Position numbers and translations under genes: made by a program
Assembly: GCF_932526225.1 (NCBI RefSeq)
Contig: NC_064045.1
Span: 10,072,022-10,136,021 of the forward strand
DNA: 64,000 bases
Source of the DNA: Nematostella vectensis
Taxonomy: Eukaryota; Cnidaria; Anthozoa; Actiniaria; Edwardsiidae
Direction: 5' to 3'
The notes under the pieces: generated by a model
The model's input: only the letters and a program-made list of their open reading frames with translations
The model's database searches: none
What the model was told of the DNA's origin: nothing
Part shown: piece by piece, positions 12,844-35,976 of the stretch
Layout: every line of letters starts with the position of its first letter
Numbering within the stretch: position 1 is the first letter of the stretch

Positions 12844-12904
12844 GTCGCTGTGGCGCAATTGGCGGTTAACCTAAAGATTGATGGTCCAAGCCCTCCCAGG
12901 CACG
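12844..12904 (+). pseudogene. Internally deleted tRNA-Asn copy
   Basis: Starts GTCGCTGTGGCGCAATTGGC, like the 5' half of tRNA-Asn. It then jumps to GGTTAACC and continues through a decayed T arm (GGTCCAAGCCCTCCCAGG) and acceptor strand, so most of the D-to-anticodon region is deleted. Same strand as the truncated copy at 10454. Confidence 0.7.
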
Positions 12905-12985
12905 AAAGATGTATTTTTGGGTAAATTAATACACCTATACCTGGGATCAACTATTTTTCAAGTCAATACAATCTTTGAATAACCG

Positions 12986-13100
12986 CAGGGCCGTAGCAGA
13001 GGATGGGGCACTGGGGGCACGTGCCCCCTCCCCAATATTTTGAAAAATTATATTAAAAAAATGACCAGTAGGAGCGTGGCTGTGCCCCTTTCCCCAGTTA
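12986..13100 (+). mobile_element. Solo end of a hAT-like element (CAGGGCCGTAGC)
   Basis: About 110 bp beginning CAGGGCCGTAGCA and containing CCCAATATTTT, then GTGGCTGTGCCCC. A similar sequence is present in reverse at 22491-22597, ending GCTACGGCCCTG. Each looks like a lone element terminus; no target duplication links them. Confidence 0.5.
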
Positions 13101-13258
13101 ATGTTATTCACAATATTAACAAAATCTCAAAATACATTTGATAATAACATAACAAATATAATATATTCCACTCTGTTGTTCAAATGATATAAATAGCAAC
13201 ACCGCTCAGTCCACTCAGCTGTCTTCTGATTACAAAATATCGCACCGCGCTAAACTTG

Positions 13259-13401
13259 TAAGGCAGGCAGGCAGGCAGGCAGGCATAGATAGATAGATAG
13301 GTAGGTAGGTAGGTAGGTAGGTAGGTAGGTAGGTAGGTAGGTAGGTAGGTAGGTAGGTAGGTAGGTAGGTAGGTAGGTAGGTAGGTAGGTAGGTAGCTAG
13401 C

Positions 13402-13444
<43 letters not shown>
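13259..13444. repeat. GGCA/GGTA/GATA tetranucleotide microsatellite
   Basis: Consecutive runs of GGCA, GATA, about 30 GGTA units and about 13 GATA units. Confidence 0.98.
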
Positions 13445-14119
13445 GGGTTTTATTCAATTGCCATGGCAGTATTACAGACTGAATTAAGGCAAAGGGCCAG
13501 CACATATAGCGTTATACTATTACAGAAATCGATAAGTAACAAAGTCACCAAAGCGTTTAGGCAACCTATAATAACGTGTGTTCTCACTCAAAAGAAATAA
13601 AATTGTGTCTTCGTGATGTGCCCGAACTCTCGCTTGACCAGCTTACTGACGAATCCGTTGTATCGCGATACGCGTTTAAAAAACACCATTTGTTTTGGTT
13701 TTCTGTTCCGTCAGTAAAACCATTCTGAGCCAATCAGAGTCTCGCTTTATGCACTTCCCTGGCTATCCTCTGGACGAAAACCAGACAGTGCGTCGCGACA
13801 GAAAGCCAGGCAACTGCACTAGGCTAGAGAGGGCAAGAATCTGATTGGCTTAGAATAATTTGACTGGAGGGACAGAAAATCCCAAAAGACAAAAAACAAA
13901 TCGATGTTTTGAAAATGCGGCGTGGCGATACAACGGATTCGACAGTAAACTTAAACTTTGGTCGATTCCATTGAGCGGAAACCTACCTAAATACAGCTTA
14001 TGTTGTGATGTAGCTAGATTACAATCACTTATAATTTGAAACACATTTCTAGCTTCATGCATGATCTTGCAGTCCGCCTATATAAAAAAAAACGTATTCG
14101 GTGCCTAAATATTGCATCG

Positions 14120-17100
14120 TCACTGAATAGAGCATTTACTAACACCCATTTCGAGTTTCATTTTAAGTCGTTTCAACTCCACGTTCTCGGGGTCAACTTT
14201 CAGCCCGTACACACACAAGTTTAGTGCTTCGTAATACCGCTTTGCCTCACACTCAAGGGTAGCAGCGCACGTAAAAGCCCTAACGGTGGCATCCCTTCCA
14301 GGACACGACTCCATGATGTTCAGGGTCACGTGATCATTCATATCGAAGGACGTCATAAAATCCTCGCAAGCCGCAACTAAGCTTTCGTTCAAAATATGCA
14401 AGTTTGCGCGTGCGCAAAGATCGCCAATCATAGGAGCTCCCATGGACATTACCGTTGACAAATCGTCGATTGCTCGGTCGTACATCCTGAGCCGCTCCAA
14501 ACACTTACAGCGCATGCGTAAATAATCTCCCTTTTGACCGCTGGTAGCGAACACGGAGACACTGAAAAAAGAAAGCGCATGTGCGAAGTTGGACTCCCGT
14601 AACTGTTCTGTTCCCTGATTGGCTGCCTCTCGTGCTAATACTGTACGTTGATTGGTGTTCAGTGCATCAATCATGGTCTTTAGTCCGTCGACGTCACATT
14701 CTGAAAGGCGACTGAAATACTGAGCCGCTGTTCGGTAATCATTAAGTTTGACATGCGCGAGACCGCACCTACCGAATAAGCACATATCAAGTGTTTTACT
14801 CAGTTGCTCTGCTTTCTGCAACTCGCCCGCCGCAGTCTGGTAATCCTCCTCAAGGAACAAAGCATCTGCGAACGTACTATGATTCGCCGCACTGTTACCG
14901 TCAACTTCAACTAACAGCCGACTTAACGGCATTATAAACTCGGACTTCGTACCGTGCGCGTTGAATAACGCAAATTGCGATTGCAAGTAACCCTCAAGTG
15001 ATCTCAAAGCTACACGCCGGTAGCTCTCAGGAAGCCTCTTTAGAAAATTCGCCAGCATTTTCTGGTTGATTTTCAACCCTGCGAGGAAGTCACCGACAGC
15101 TTCCTGATATTTACACGCGGTAAGATTGATGACAGCGCGTCCACAAAGAGCCTCGATTTGCTTCGGTCTCATAGATAGGACTGCAGTAAAATCCTGCAGC
15201 GCGTGCCTTGGTTTTTTAAGCTTAAAGTAGCGCTTTCCTCGCTGGTGGTAAGCCTCCCACGCCTGCTTTGGCGACAAAATAATCGCGAGCGTGAAATACG
15301 ACACCGCTGCACCGTCGTTTTCCCGTCCGACAAGCCGAAGTCCCTCCGAGTATGCCTCACGGGATACCTTTTGTTTTTCGGACACAGGGAACCCGGTAAT
15401 CGCAGTGGATAATTTTTCCTGGCCGACCGTTCTAAGGAGGGTGGTGAGTTCGTCAAGTGCGTAGCATATGTTACCATTACGCATGCGCAGCATCGCTAAG
15501 TGAACTGATGCAAGGAACTCGCCAGGGTTCTGCTGGATGAATCGGATTAACATCGCCTGCGCCTCGTCGATTTTTTGCATTGAAACTAAGAGCTCTACAA
15601 ACGCAAGGTGGGAATCCAAATCCGTGCTGTAAGCACGCGCTAAAACTTCCCCAACAAGGAGAACATCTTTCTCTGAGTAAGCACCAGATTTTATTTTCTG
15701 CATGGCTCTGTTTAGAAAACTCTTCAACTGCACTTTAAAGGTCTCTTTAACTTCGGTAGGAAGCTCATTAAACGCGTCCAGAACTCTATCGACTCCCGCT
15801 CTCGCCGCACTTATCAAATCCGCTATTCCTTTGTCTTGCTGCCCGATAGCAAAATGCGCTCGCATCCGTCCACACAGCGAGCGAGCGCACCCGGGCTGTA
15901 TACCGAGTGCCGTGTTATAATCACTCAGAGCGGCCTCATTACTGCCCGAGTTCAAATAGCAGACTGCGCGTGCGCAGTAAGAACGTGAAGATTTAGGGCG
16001 GAGCCTAACGACATCGTTATAGACATCCAGCGCTTGTGCACTTTTGCCTTGCAGTTCGTAGCACTCTGCTCTATGGACCAGAGCATCCGTGTTATTGTTA
16101 TCAAGCACGTGTAGTATCTTAAACAGGCCAGCGGCCCGCGTGAGTTTCTCCGCGTTTATCTGAATATCCACGCAGCACGCGCTGCGCAGTTTGCTCTGAA
16201 TGCGACAATGACGCAGTAAATCATCCGAAAGTCTCTTCGCGTGAACGCCGAGTTTGCTCTGACTCTGCTTCGAAAGCGAGAGAATTGCGCCGTGCGTGAC
16301 TTTCTCGTCGAGCTCTAACGCCGTCACGTAATCATTGAGTGATAGTACAAGTTCTTCAATGTGAAGGTAGCACTCGGCGCGTTGGATTACCATCTGAATG
16401 GTCTCCTTGCGGACTCCCATTGACTCCAACGCGTCTGAGAGCAGCACGGCGGCGTCTTTATACGCGCCAAGCTCCAGCAAGCTTTTGGTGCACTCCGCGT
16501 ACGCAACACCGTCACCAGAATTGAGCATCAACACAAACCGATAAAGCTTAATGATTACTTTATTCTGGTCCTCTCCCTGGGTATTGCTCGCGTTGCTTTT
16601 CTTCACTCTGGAAAGAATCTCGTAAAAAGCGTCTAGGATTAGCGTTATAAACGTTGCTTGCGTATCGCGAATATATGCCTCCGTCGCTCTTGAGTCTTCC
16701 TCGAACGCGGTCAAAAAATCCTTCACTGCTTTGTTTGTGTCGTTGCGGAGAAGAAACGCAAGGGCACGTTGGAGCAGGAAGGCGATATCCCGGATGGAGA
16801 ACAACTTAAGGGCGGAGGTACATGTGGTTATGACGTCATCGTACTGCTCCCGTTGCATCTGCAGCCTCGATTTCAGAGACCACGCAACTCGCGATCGCGG
16901 GCTTAGTTCTGGTGTGAGTATCCAATCACAGAGCTTCTCCAAGGACAATGCGATACCAAATTTGGAGAAGAGGTCGTTAGAATCAGTGCCGCAAACGCAG
17001 AAGTCTTCCAGGGTACACACGAGGGTCTGCAAGGCCTGCTGGGAAATTCCTGCAACCCGAATACAAAATGGCTGTCTGTCTACCATAACACCAGTATTAT

Positions 17101-18607
17101 CCAGGGACCGAACATTTTATATCTATCGGGGAGGTAACAGATTTTATTTCCTGCTTGAAATCTTTTTTCGAGACCATTTGTCTTGATCTATTTTTTTCTA
17201 TAAATGTGAACTTTAGAAGCACACTAGCATACACACATTGGCACCAGTCGGGCCAAGACGGGACGGAACGAAGTGCTTTAAACCACAGCTCAGATCCATG
17301 TGGGATCTAGAGCTGCGACCGGGCTAGCGTGATGCCAACTCGTCAGCATGGCATAGCCGGTTTGCCTCAGTTAAGGGTAATAGACTGTGCTAGCGTCCCG
17401 TCTTGGCCCGACTGGTGCCAATGTGTGTATGCTAGTGTGCTTCTAAAGTTCACATTTATGTATACATACTCGCAAGGATAGTTTGGCTATCCGACGGAGT
17501 TTTAGACTAGCAAAGGTCGCATGCGTGATCCGCACAATTGGCATCACGCTAGCCCGGTCGCAGCTCTAGATCCCACATGGATCTGAGCTGTGGTTTAAAG
17601 CACTTCGTTCGAGTCGAAGTCGCCCTGCAGTTTTTTTGCCGATGAAGTTTAACTGAGGCAAACCGGCTATGCCATGCTGACGAGTCCTAACAAGGACGAA
17701 ACAGCTGTCCATGGTTGCCGAACTGCACGGGTAATAGACTGTGCTAGCGTCCCGTCTTGGCCCGACTGGTGCCAATGTGTGTATGCTAGTGTGCTTCTAA
17801 AGTTCTATTTTTTTCGGAATGTCCCTGTACTTTTTTTGCCTAGGATCGCTAATCTTGAATTCTTTGGTAGGGATTTTGGGTCATTTTTTTTATTGAGGAA
17901 TCTCTAAAAACTATCTTTTTTTCATAAATACCTACACTGCGCACCCCCCCACCCCCCGAATGGCAAACAGTTCCTAATGCGTAGGCAATTTTTTTCACAC
18001 CCCCACCCCAGCCAATCCTAGGTATGCGCCTGTTATTACGACCAATCACCATCATATCATCATCTCATCACCATCATTTTGTCATTATCACCATCATCTC
18101 ATCTCCATCATCTCATCAGCGTCACCATATCATCACCATCATCTCATCGCCACCATCTCATCAGCGTCATCATATCATCACCACCACCACCATAATTTCG
18201 TCATTATCACCATCTCATCACCATGATTTTGTCTTTATCAACATCATCTCATCAGCATCATTTTGTCATCATCACCATTATCCCCAGAAGTAGAATCGCG
18301 ATGTACAATTTAATTATGGTCGTGCGATATCACATTCAATCACATTCCATATCACATTCACATGAAGAGGGTTCAGGCCAAAGTCCATTTCAAACAACCA
18401 AAAAAACTTTATCTGAAAATGAAGTATGCAATAGGCTGTACCTGCGACATAGCTCTGTGTTGCTCTGGGATCCATTGCGTATGCCCGGCAGAAGAAAACC
18501 GCTGACTCCTCGGACTGACAGTGCCTAAGCTGCTGGTTGCCTAGCGACAGAAGGCCCATCACCTCTGGAGGGACAGTGGTCCTGCAAGGATCTGCGACGG
18601 TTGCCAT
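14120..18607 (-). CDS. TTC34: TTC34-like tetratricopeptide repeat protein
   Basis: Two coding exons on the minus strand. Exon 1 is 18607-18442 (starts MATVADPCRTT, 55 codons plus one base, donor GCAG/GTACAG). Exon 2 is 17079-14120 (acceptor GGTAG/ACAGACAG, stop TGA). Both junctions are phase 1 and join to a 1041-residue protein. A longer exon-2 frame from 17086 exists, but its ATG is probably intronic. The N-terminal exon (LLSLGNQQLRH, then VFFCRAYAMDP) matches the start of vertebrate TTC34. TPR pairs are clear around residues 380-460 (HRAECYELQGKSAQALDVY) and 655-730 (YHQRGKRYFKLKKPRHALQD), with weaker helical repeats throughout. TPRs bind other proteins; no partner or enzyme activity can be read here. 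The single coding intron carries the hammerhead ribozyme repeat on the opposite strand. A possible polyadenylation signal is near 13446-13452. Confidence 0.82.
17202..17808. mobile_element. Retrozyme- or Penelope-like repeat with hammerhead ribozyme
   Basis: Built from shuffled blocks. A 77-bp block, identical by eye, occurs directly at 17375-17451 and 17729-17805, spacing 354 bp. Its 3' part is also present inverted at about 17203-17264. A second block (GGCATCACGCTAGCCCGG to GCACTTCGTTC) is at 17540-17610 on plus and at about 17270-17337 on minus. Direct repeats of a few hundred bases around a hammerhead are known from animal retrozymes and from the long repeats of Penelope-like elements, which also show inverted flanks. 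No reverse transcriptase is nearby, so a non-autonomous retrozyme or a solo Penelope repeat are both possible. Confidence 0.7.
17664..17720 (+). ncRNA. Type I hammerhead ribozyme
   Basis: All conserved parts are present and the helices pair. CUGACGA core at 17677-17683. Helix II GUCC/GGAC (17684-17687 with 17694-17697) with a 6-nt loop. GAAA core at 17698-17701. Very short helix III AC/GU with loop AGCU (17701-17708). Predicted cleavage follows GUC at 17709. Helix I pairs CCAUG (17672-17676) with CAUGG (17710-17714), then an internal loop, then CGGC/GCCG (17664-17667 with 17717-17720). Short palindromic helix III is typical of hammerheads in animal retrozymes and Penelope-like elements. It lies antisense inside the TTC34-like intron, so the host pre-mRNA is not its substrate. 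Confidence 0.88.
18044..18288. repeat. CATCATCTCATCACC microsatellite
   Basis: About 245 bp of degenerate CAT/CAC trinucleotide repeat in the TTC34-like intron. Confidence 0.9.
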
Positions 18608-18649
18608 AGTAACGATCTAATAATAATGGAAATCACTTGACATCAAAAA

Positions 18650-19265
18650 TTTATTGAAATTTTCCCGGATAGACGTTTTATTGAAAATTTCCCCGATAGA
18701 CGCTACATTAAAAATTCCCCCGATAGACGCCATATTGGATATTCCCCCGAAAAACGCCATATTGAACATTCCTCCGGTAGATGTCACATTGAAATATCCC
18801 ACGATAGACGCCCTATTGAAAACTCCCCCGATAGACGCCATATTGAAAAAATTCCCCCGATAGACACCATATTGAAAAAATTCCCCCGATAGACACCATA
18901 TTGAAAAAATTCCCCAGATAGATGCTATATTGAAAATTCCCCCCTATAGACGCCATATTGAAAATTTCCCCGATAGACGCCATAAGTGATATTCCCCGAT
19001 AGACGCCATATTGGAAATTCCCCCGATAGACGTCACATTGGGAATTTCCCCTAAAGACGCCATATTGAAAAATCCCCCGATAGACGCTTTATTGAAAATT
19101 CCCCCGATAAACGCCATATATTGAAAATTCTCCAGAAAGACTCCATATTGAAAATTCCTCCAATAGACACCATAATGAAAAAACTCCCCCGATAGACGCC
19201 ATACTAAAAATTCCCTCGATTGACGCTAGATTGAAAATTTCCCCAGATAGACGCCATATTGAAAA
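18650..19265. repeat. 28-bp minisatellite (GATAGACGCCATATTGAAAA)
   Basis: About 22 degenerate units of roughly 28 bp (CCCCCGATAGACGCCATATT, then GAAAATT), beginning just 5' of the TTC34-like start codon. Confidence 0.92.
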
Positions 19266-19269
19266 TTAC

Positions 19270-22200
19270 CCCGCCTTTTCCGGTAATAACGAAAAGCAAC
19301 GAGAGAAGGTACCACCCGCGTTAAATTTAGGCAACGAAGGACACCACAAAGCCCCTATATGCAGAGGCTTTTTTTTGTGCTATGATTTCAATATAAAGCC
19401 AATAGGAGAGGCGCGTGTTTGGTATTTCATCGCCCAAAAAAAGCTCTCTTGATTTTTGCGAGCCTTTCTGCAAATCCTTGCACAATTATCTTCAAATAAA
19501 TGTCGTCAACATTCGTACCTTTCTTTAGGTTACTCACCCTGAAAATGCGATAATTTATATGATAGATCATTTTGATAAGGACAACTGATAGCATACAAAG
19601 CCAATGACAAAGCGTGCTCTTTTTTCACCAGTAAGGGTCACTGACGGAAGATCTTACCGATGTGATATAATCTCTAATGGCACACCTCCTAAATACAAAC
19701 AAACTTATCTCGCTCTAAAGCCACAAAACTAAGCCTTTTTATCCGAGACTGATAACTGAGAACAAGAATGTCGGGTTTTGAAAAAGGATTGACATTTTGA
19801 ATAAAAACAGGAAAGATGATCCAGACAGCAAGCCCTTAACCCTGGAAGATTAAAAATAATTCAAGATGGCGCCAGAGAATCTGGTGAGCTCATCCTTCCT
19901 TTCAAAAATCAAAATGCGATTAACTCAACACTCAATTTCTTGATGCTATATCGATTACAAACAAATCAACCAGGTCTTGAGAATTGAAACGATTTTTAAG
20001 TAAATTATATTTTTTTTGCTAAAAAGATGGCCCTATTGAGCGCAAAGAACTGTCCCACTGTGTACCACATATCCCTAGCATTAAGAGCACCTAGTTTATC
20101 ATAGGAAAATTAATCATTTGGTGATGCTAATTCAAACGCAGTTCTTTTTTATATAGAAATCGAAATTGGGGTTACACATTCAACATTTGGTCTTTATGTG
20201 GCTATTATTAGCAGTGACAGTGTAGATAATATCTGAGCTAGTGATGACAATATCCTAGTCTCTCTGATAGCATATTTTAGACCTTTTTGCACTCATCAGG
20301 CTGTTTGACTCTCTGCTAAGGATTATAAAGATCATAATGATATGTCTGAAATACTCCTCAGATAGTACAGACTTCATGAGTCCAATCTTACATGCATACC
20401 ACAACCAGTCCCCAAAAACGTCTGTACACGCCACCATTTTATACTCCCGCTCCATGCCGAGTCACACAAAGCATCCATTTCCATTAACTAATTCAAGCGA
20501 GTAACCAAGATACTCTCAATCAAATATAGTCAATAACCTACCATACTTCATTCGTAGATTGTAATTTTGAAGTTTCCGTAGTATTTTCGATGATAAACAG
20601 TAACAAGGAGTGGTTGATGGACATTCTTTTAATATTACAAAAATTAGGACTAAAATTCTGAAATCCGGAGAATTTGGCTTTTATTCCAGTCGCTGGAAAT
20701 CGACTCCGCCAAATTTTCGTCTTTTTAAAGACGAAAATTAAGACTTCTTCAGGGCAGAACATGAGTAGAACATACAAAAAAGTTCCAGGTTCACACCTTA
20801 CAGGAGCTTTTGACTACCTACTTGAGTTGTAAACAGGGCAAAAATTCCCTTAAAGAAGGTGGTAATCTTTTCTACTGTTTCACAAGGTTTTAAAACACTT
20901 CAGGAAATGACTAATGAACCCGCCGACCATCTACCCTCTTTCCGTCTGCCGGATGTCTAGAGAAAAACCTCATGGCTTTACATGAGATCCCATCCCTCCA
21001 TCCCTCAAGGCAAGCTGCTATTTCCTCCTAAACTGAGAAAACCACGCCACAGCACGAAATTCGTCTTAGCCGTTCTCGCCTTCCGTTTATAAACAGATGT
21101 TTTTACTACCTTGCTTTGATCCTCAAAAGCCGTCGAAGTTCGCGGGGGATTTTCGCGGGCAACGATTACTTGCGGGCATGACCGTATGTGTGATTAACGG
21201 GGACGCAACTATGGACGCGATATATAATACTTAAAAATGAGCACCTACTAGAAGATAATCAAAAATTATTACAAAAAGAAAGTTTTTAAAAATGGGGAAT
21301 AATAGATTTGGTTGACTTCACATAAACAGCGATTGACCACGGGGTTAAATATTTTTGGAGAGAGGCGATTAGTCGGGAAATGAGTCTATCTGGGGGTGTT
21401 GACAAAATCTGACACAAATATGACTAAGGAAAAATGTGGTTAGAAAGTGGAACACTTAAACTAAGGTCAAGATCCGTCAAAACGGATAAAACTTTGAGAG
21501 GGACTTTACCAAACCGAGCATGAAAACAGTAAATCCCGCTTATATTGAGACCAAATATTGTCGCTATCACGCAATAAATATTAAATAAAAGACAAACACA
21601 GGTCACTTAATTGTGTAAACAAAAATAAATGGAATCTTTGTTCTTGGAATAATAGCTGATTGTAGGACATTAATCGCTTTGTAAATAAAAATTCCAATTG
21701 GTTAGGGATTTCTTATTAATTTCTATCTGCAATACCTGGGGTATCGAAACAGTTAGTATTAGCAGTATCATTTATAAGAGCAAAGGATTTGTAATTTATA
21801 CGTGAGATCCCAGAAAGCCGATAGATGAGTGAATAAACAATGTTGAAGAAGAAAACAACAAGACATAAATTTTTGGTGTTAGAATAAAACTTACCGAAGC
21901 GTCTCGCGAAAATTCCTCCACTATATTATTGTCGTTTTGTGTGTGAAATGAATAGCGCACTGCTGAGATCCGTAAAGATTGTATTATTCTTGGGACAAAA
22001 TCCCAGCGTGGAACTAAACTCGCAGCTCACCTCACCTGAACTACACAGCGTTTCTGTCCTGTTTCCCACGGTTGGGGCCGATTTGGTCGATTACTTAAAA
22101 TCTCTGATCTTTGATGTGTCTTGTTGAGTCAATGACCCCCACTATTGGATGTCATGAGATGACAACCGTGGGATCACTCGCTGCTAATTGGCTAATTCAA

Positions 22201-22690
22201 GCTATGGAATCTATTAATTAGCACATAAAAATGCTACCTGATATTCTGGCACTTCAGCGAAGCGCTTTGCTGAAGGCCTCACCCGAAGGATTTGAGTCGG
22301 CGGGTTTTCTTTTCTAGTGCGGTGCCGATAGCTTGTATTATACCATCCCGAATGCCGCCTGTGCATATTTGCGCGCCCAAGCTTATTGGAGCTTGTAAGA
22401 AGCACGTTGGAATTTCTGGAATTTATTGCGCCTGAGCGAATTTTGATGGCATTAATAATGGGGCACGATACCGACACTTTAAGAAAACAATAAGGGGCGC
22501 AGCCACGCCCCTATTGGTCATTTCCTTATATAAAAAAAAATATTGGGGGGGTGGGGACGAGCCCGCAGTGCCCCACCTCTGCTATGCTACGGCCCTGTAT
22601 ATCAATGTGTCACGTTTCTTCAGCATCGTGCTTCCTGTGTTAAAGTCATCTCAGCTTCCTGAATGATAACAAAAACTATGGTACATGTGT
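19270..22690. other. Intergenic stretch without a supported gene
   Basis: AT-rich sequence. Two isolated first-exon-like pieces were seen (minus strand near 20390-20450, and ATGGCGCCAGAG followed by GTGAGC at 19867 on plus), but no downstream exon could be joined to either. The reversed hAT-like end is at 22491-22597. Confidence 0.4.
22491..22597 (-). mobile_element. Solo end of hAT-like element, reversed copy
   Basis: Reverse counterpart of the 12986 terminus: read on minus it begins CAGGGCCGTAGCA and contains CCCAATATTTT, then GTGGCTGCGCCCC. Confidence 0.5.
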
Positions 22691-22946
22691 TTAAAGCCGC
22701 ATTGTCACCAGTTCACTTCCGGTCGAATACGTAACAATATCCGATGATTTTTAACGGAAAACGCGAAAAATATTTCAAAATATTGAAAGCAGTGTGTCTA
22801 TTGGAAGTTTCTTTGAGGATGTGATTGATAATTTAGAGCGGATGGCCTGTTAAATATCTCGAATTTTAAAAGAATCTTTTGTCTTTTAAAACGGTTGAGG
22901 TTTCCGTCGGACCTCCGGAAGTAAACTGGTATCAATGCGGCTTTAA
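22691..22946. mobile_element. MITE with TTAA target duplication, copy 2
   Basis: Flanked by TTAA at 22691-22694 and 22943-22946. Terminal inverted repeats start GCCGCATTGTCACCAG and end CTGGTATCAATGCGGC. Internal sequence matches copy 1 (469-698) in reverse orientation (for example CGCGAAAAATATTTC here). Confidence 0.78.
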
Positions 22947-23089
22947 AGAACAACTTTCTAAGCCGCTTCCTAGATTCGATGACTACATAGCAGCAGGCTT
23001 TCCACGGTTTCTATGAGCACAGGACACTCGGTAAGATCGCCAAGTGTAGGTTTCACTAGTCGGCTTATCGTGCGTCCGACGATCAGCTA

Positions 23090-23800
23090 AGGACTCATTA
23101 AGGACCACAGATAAAGGCGAGTACACGACAATCAACACGCGCTCTTCAACAATCTAGCACATTAAAACACAAAGTAAAATGCACGTCAACAATCAACACG
23201 CGCACGTCAACAATCTAGCACATTAGAACACACAGAACAAGGCGCATACACAATAAACGCGCGCACGTCAACAATCTAGCACATTAGAAAACACAAAATA
23301 AGGAGCGTACACAATTAAAGCGTGCACGTTAATAATCTAGCACATTATAACACACAGAGCAATACCCGTAAACAACACGCGCACGTAAACATAAACAATG
23401 CGCGTAAACAATCAACACGCGCACGTCATCAATTCAGCACGTTAGAACACACAGAACAATGCACGTAAACAATTAACACGCACACGTCTACAATCTAGCG
23501 CATTATAACACACAGAGCAATACCCGTAAACAATAAGCGCACGTCAACAATCTAGCACATTAGAACACAGATCAATGTACGTAAACAATCAACACGCGCA
23601 CGTCAACAATCTAGCGCATTAGAGCACACAGTGTTCAATCTAGCGCAATAGAAAACAAAGAACAATACATGTCAACAATCTAGCACATTAGAAAACACAG
23701 AACAATGCGCATAAACAAACACGCGCACGTTAACAATCGCATTTTATAACACAAAAAAAATGCGCGTAAACAATCAACACGCGCACGTCAACAGTCCATT
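23090..23800 (+). repeat. 61-bp minisatellite family, locus A
   Basis: About 11 diverged units containing AACAATCTAGCACATTAGAA, CACACAGAACAATGCGCGTA and ACAATCAACACGCGCACGTC. The same unit, reversed, forms the array at 41065-42345. Confidence 0.9.
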
Positions 23801-24608
23801 AGAAAAGATTATCGTGGCTATATAAGACAGAATGTTCAAGAGACATGACAAGCACGAAAACGTGTATGTGATGTTTCCCGCCATCCGAGGAAGCAAACGT
23901 GTGTTCAATATTGAGTCCTCGTTTAGCCGGAAATACGCTCATTTACGAGAATGAATAGAAAAGTGCTTGATTTATTCTATCTGCTTTAATACCTTCATAT
24001 TTACATTCTTGGGATCTAGATTCCGCTTGAGAGATACTTACAGCTGTGACTTTTTTTTACACAAAACCTTACTGGACGCATCACAAGCATAGTTTACCTG
24101 TGTACCTCATAAATTTAGCGTCAAAGTCAAGATATATTCCTTAAACAAGGCAACCTTAAAAAACTTTAAATTTCACGACAAAACTATAAGCTAAAAATCT
24201 GGCATTATTTATATTTTTGTACAAATGACGTGCATGCGTATGGAGAAGAGGGTTGCCCGAAAAGGGCGTGTCCGTTACCCGCGCCTTGTGTGTCCGTTTC
24301 GGGACAATTAACCTGTGTCGTCGCGCTAGTAAACCCCTCCACTAGTTAGGGTTTCAAATATTTAGTGTGAGATTTACTTTGATGTGAGGGGTTACAAGAA
24401 GTGACAGCATAATGTGTGTATGAGACTTTCACTCTAGGGCAATGCCCTATAAATACTCGTTCGGTGGGATTTTGACATGTTACTGATTCTGTAATACGCT
24501 ACGAGTCTGTGCTACGCTATGTGAGGGCATCTGCTTAATACACTTTACTCAATTTAGACTTTTATCGCATGTTTGAAAACAAGGCACACATGTATGTACG
24601 GTTTTTAG

Positions 24609-35946
<11,338 letters not shown>

Positions 35947-35947
<1 letters not shown>

Positions 35948-35973
35948 TATCTCCTCTGCCTTTTGTTGGCCAT
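35947..35973 (-). promoter_or_regulatory. Possible 8-codon upstream ORF abutting TMEM184B start
   Basis: ATG at 35973 opens MANKRQRR and stops at TAA that overlaps the main ATG as TAATG (35949-35945). If the transcript includes this region the arrangement could allow reinitiation. If the acceptor at 35976 is used with an upstream coding exon, it is instead coding sequence in another frame. Confidence 0.3.
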
Positions 35974-35976
35974 AAG

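Noticed and set aside
20255-20455. Possible first exon on minus (MEREYKMVACTDVFGDWLWY with GTAAGA donor)
   Set aside because: No second exon with fitting phase between here and 18607; the interval is mostly minisatellite.
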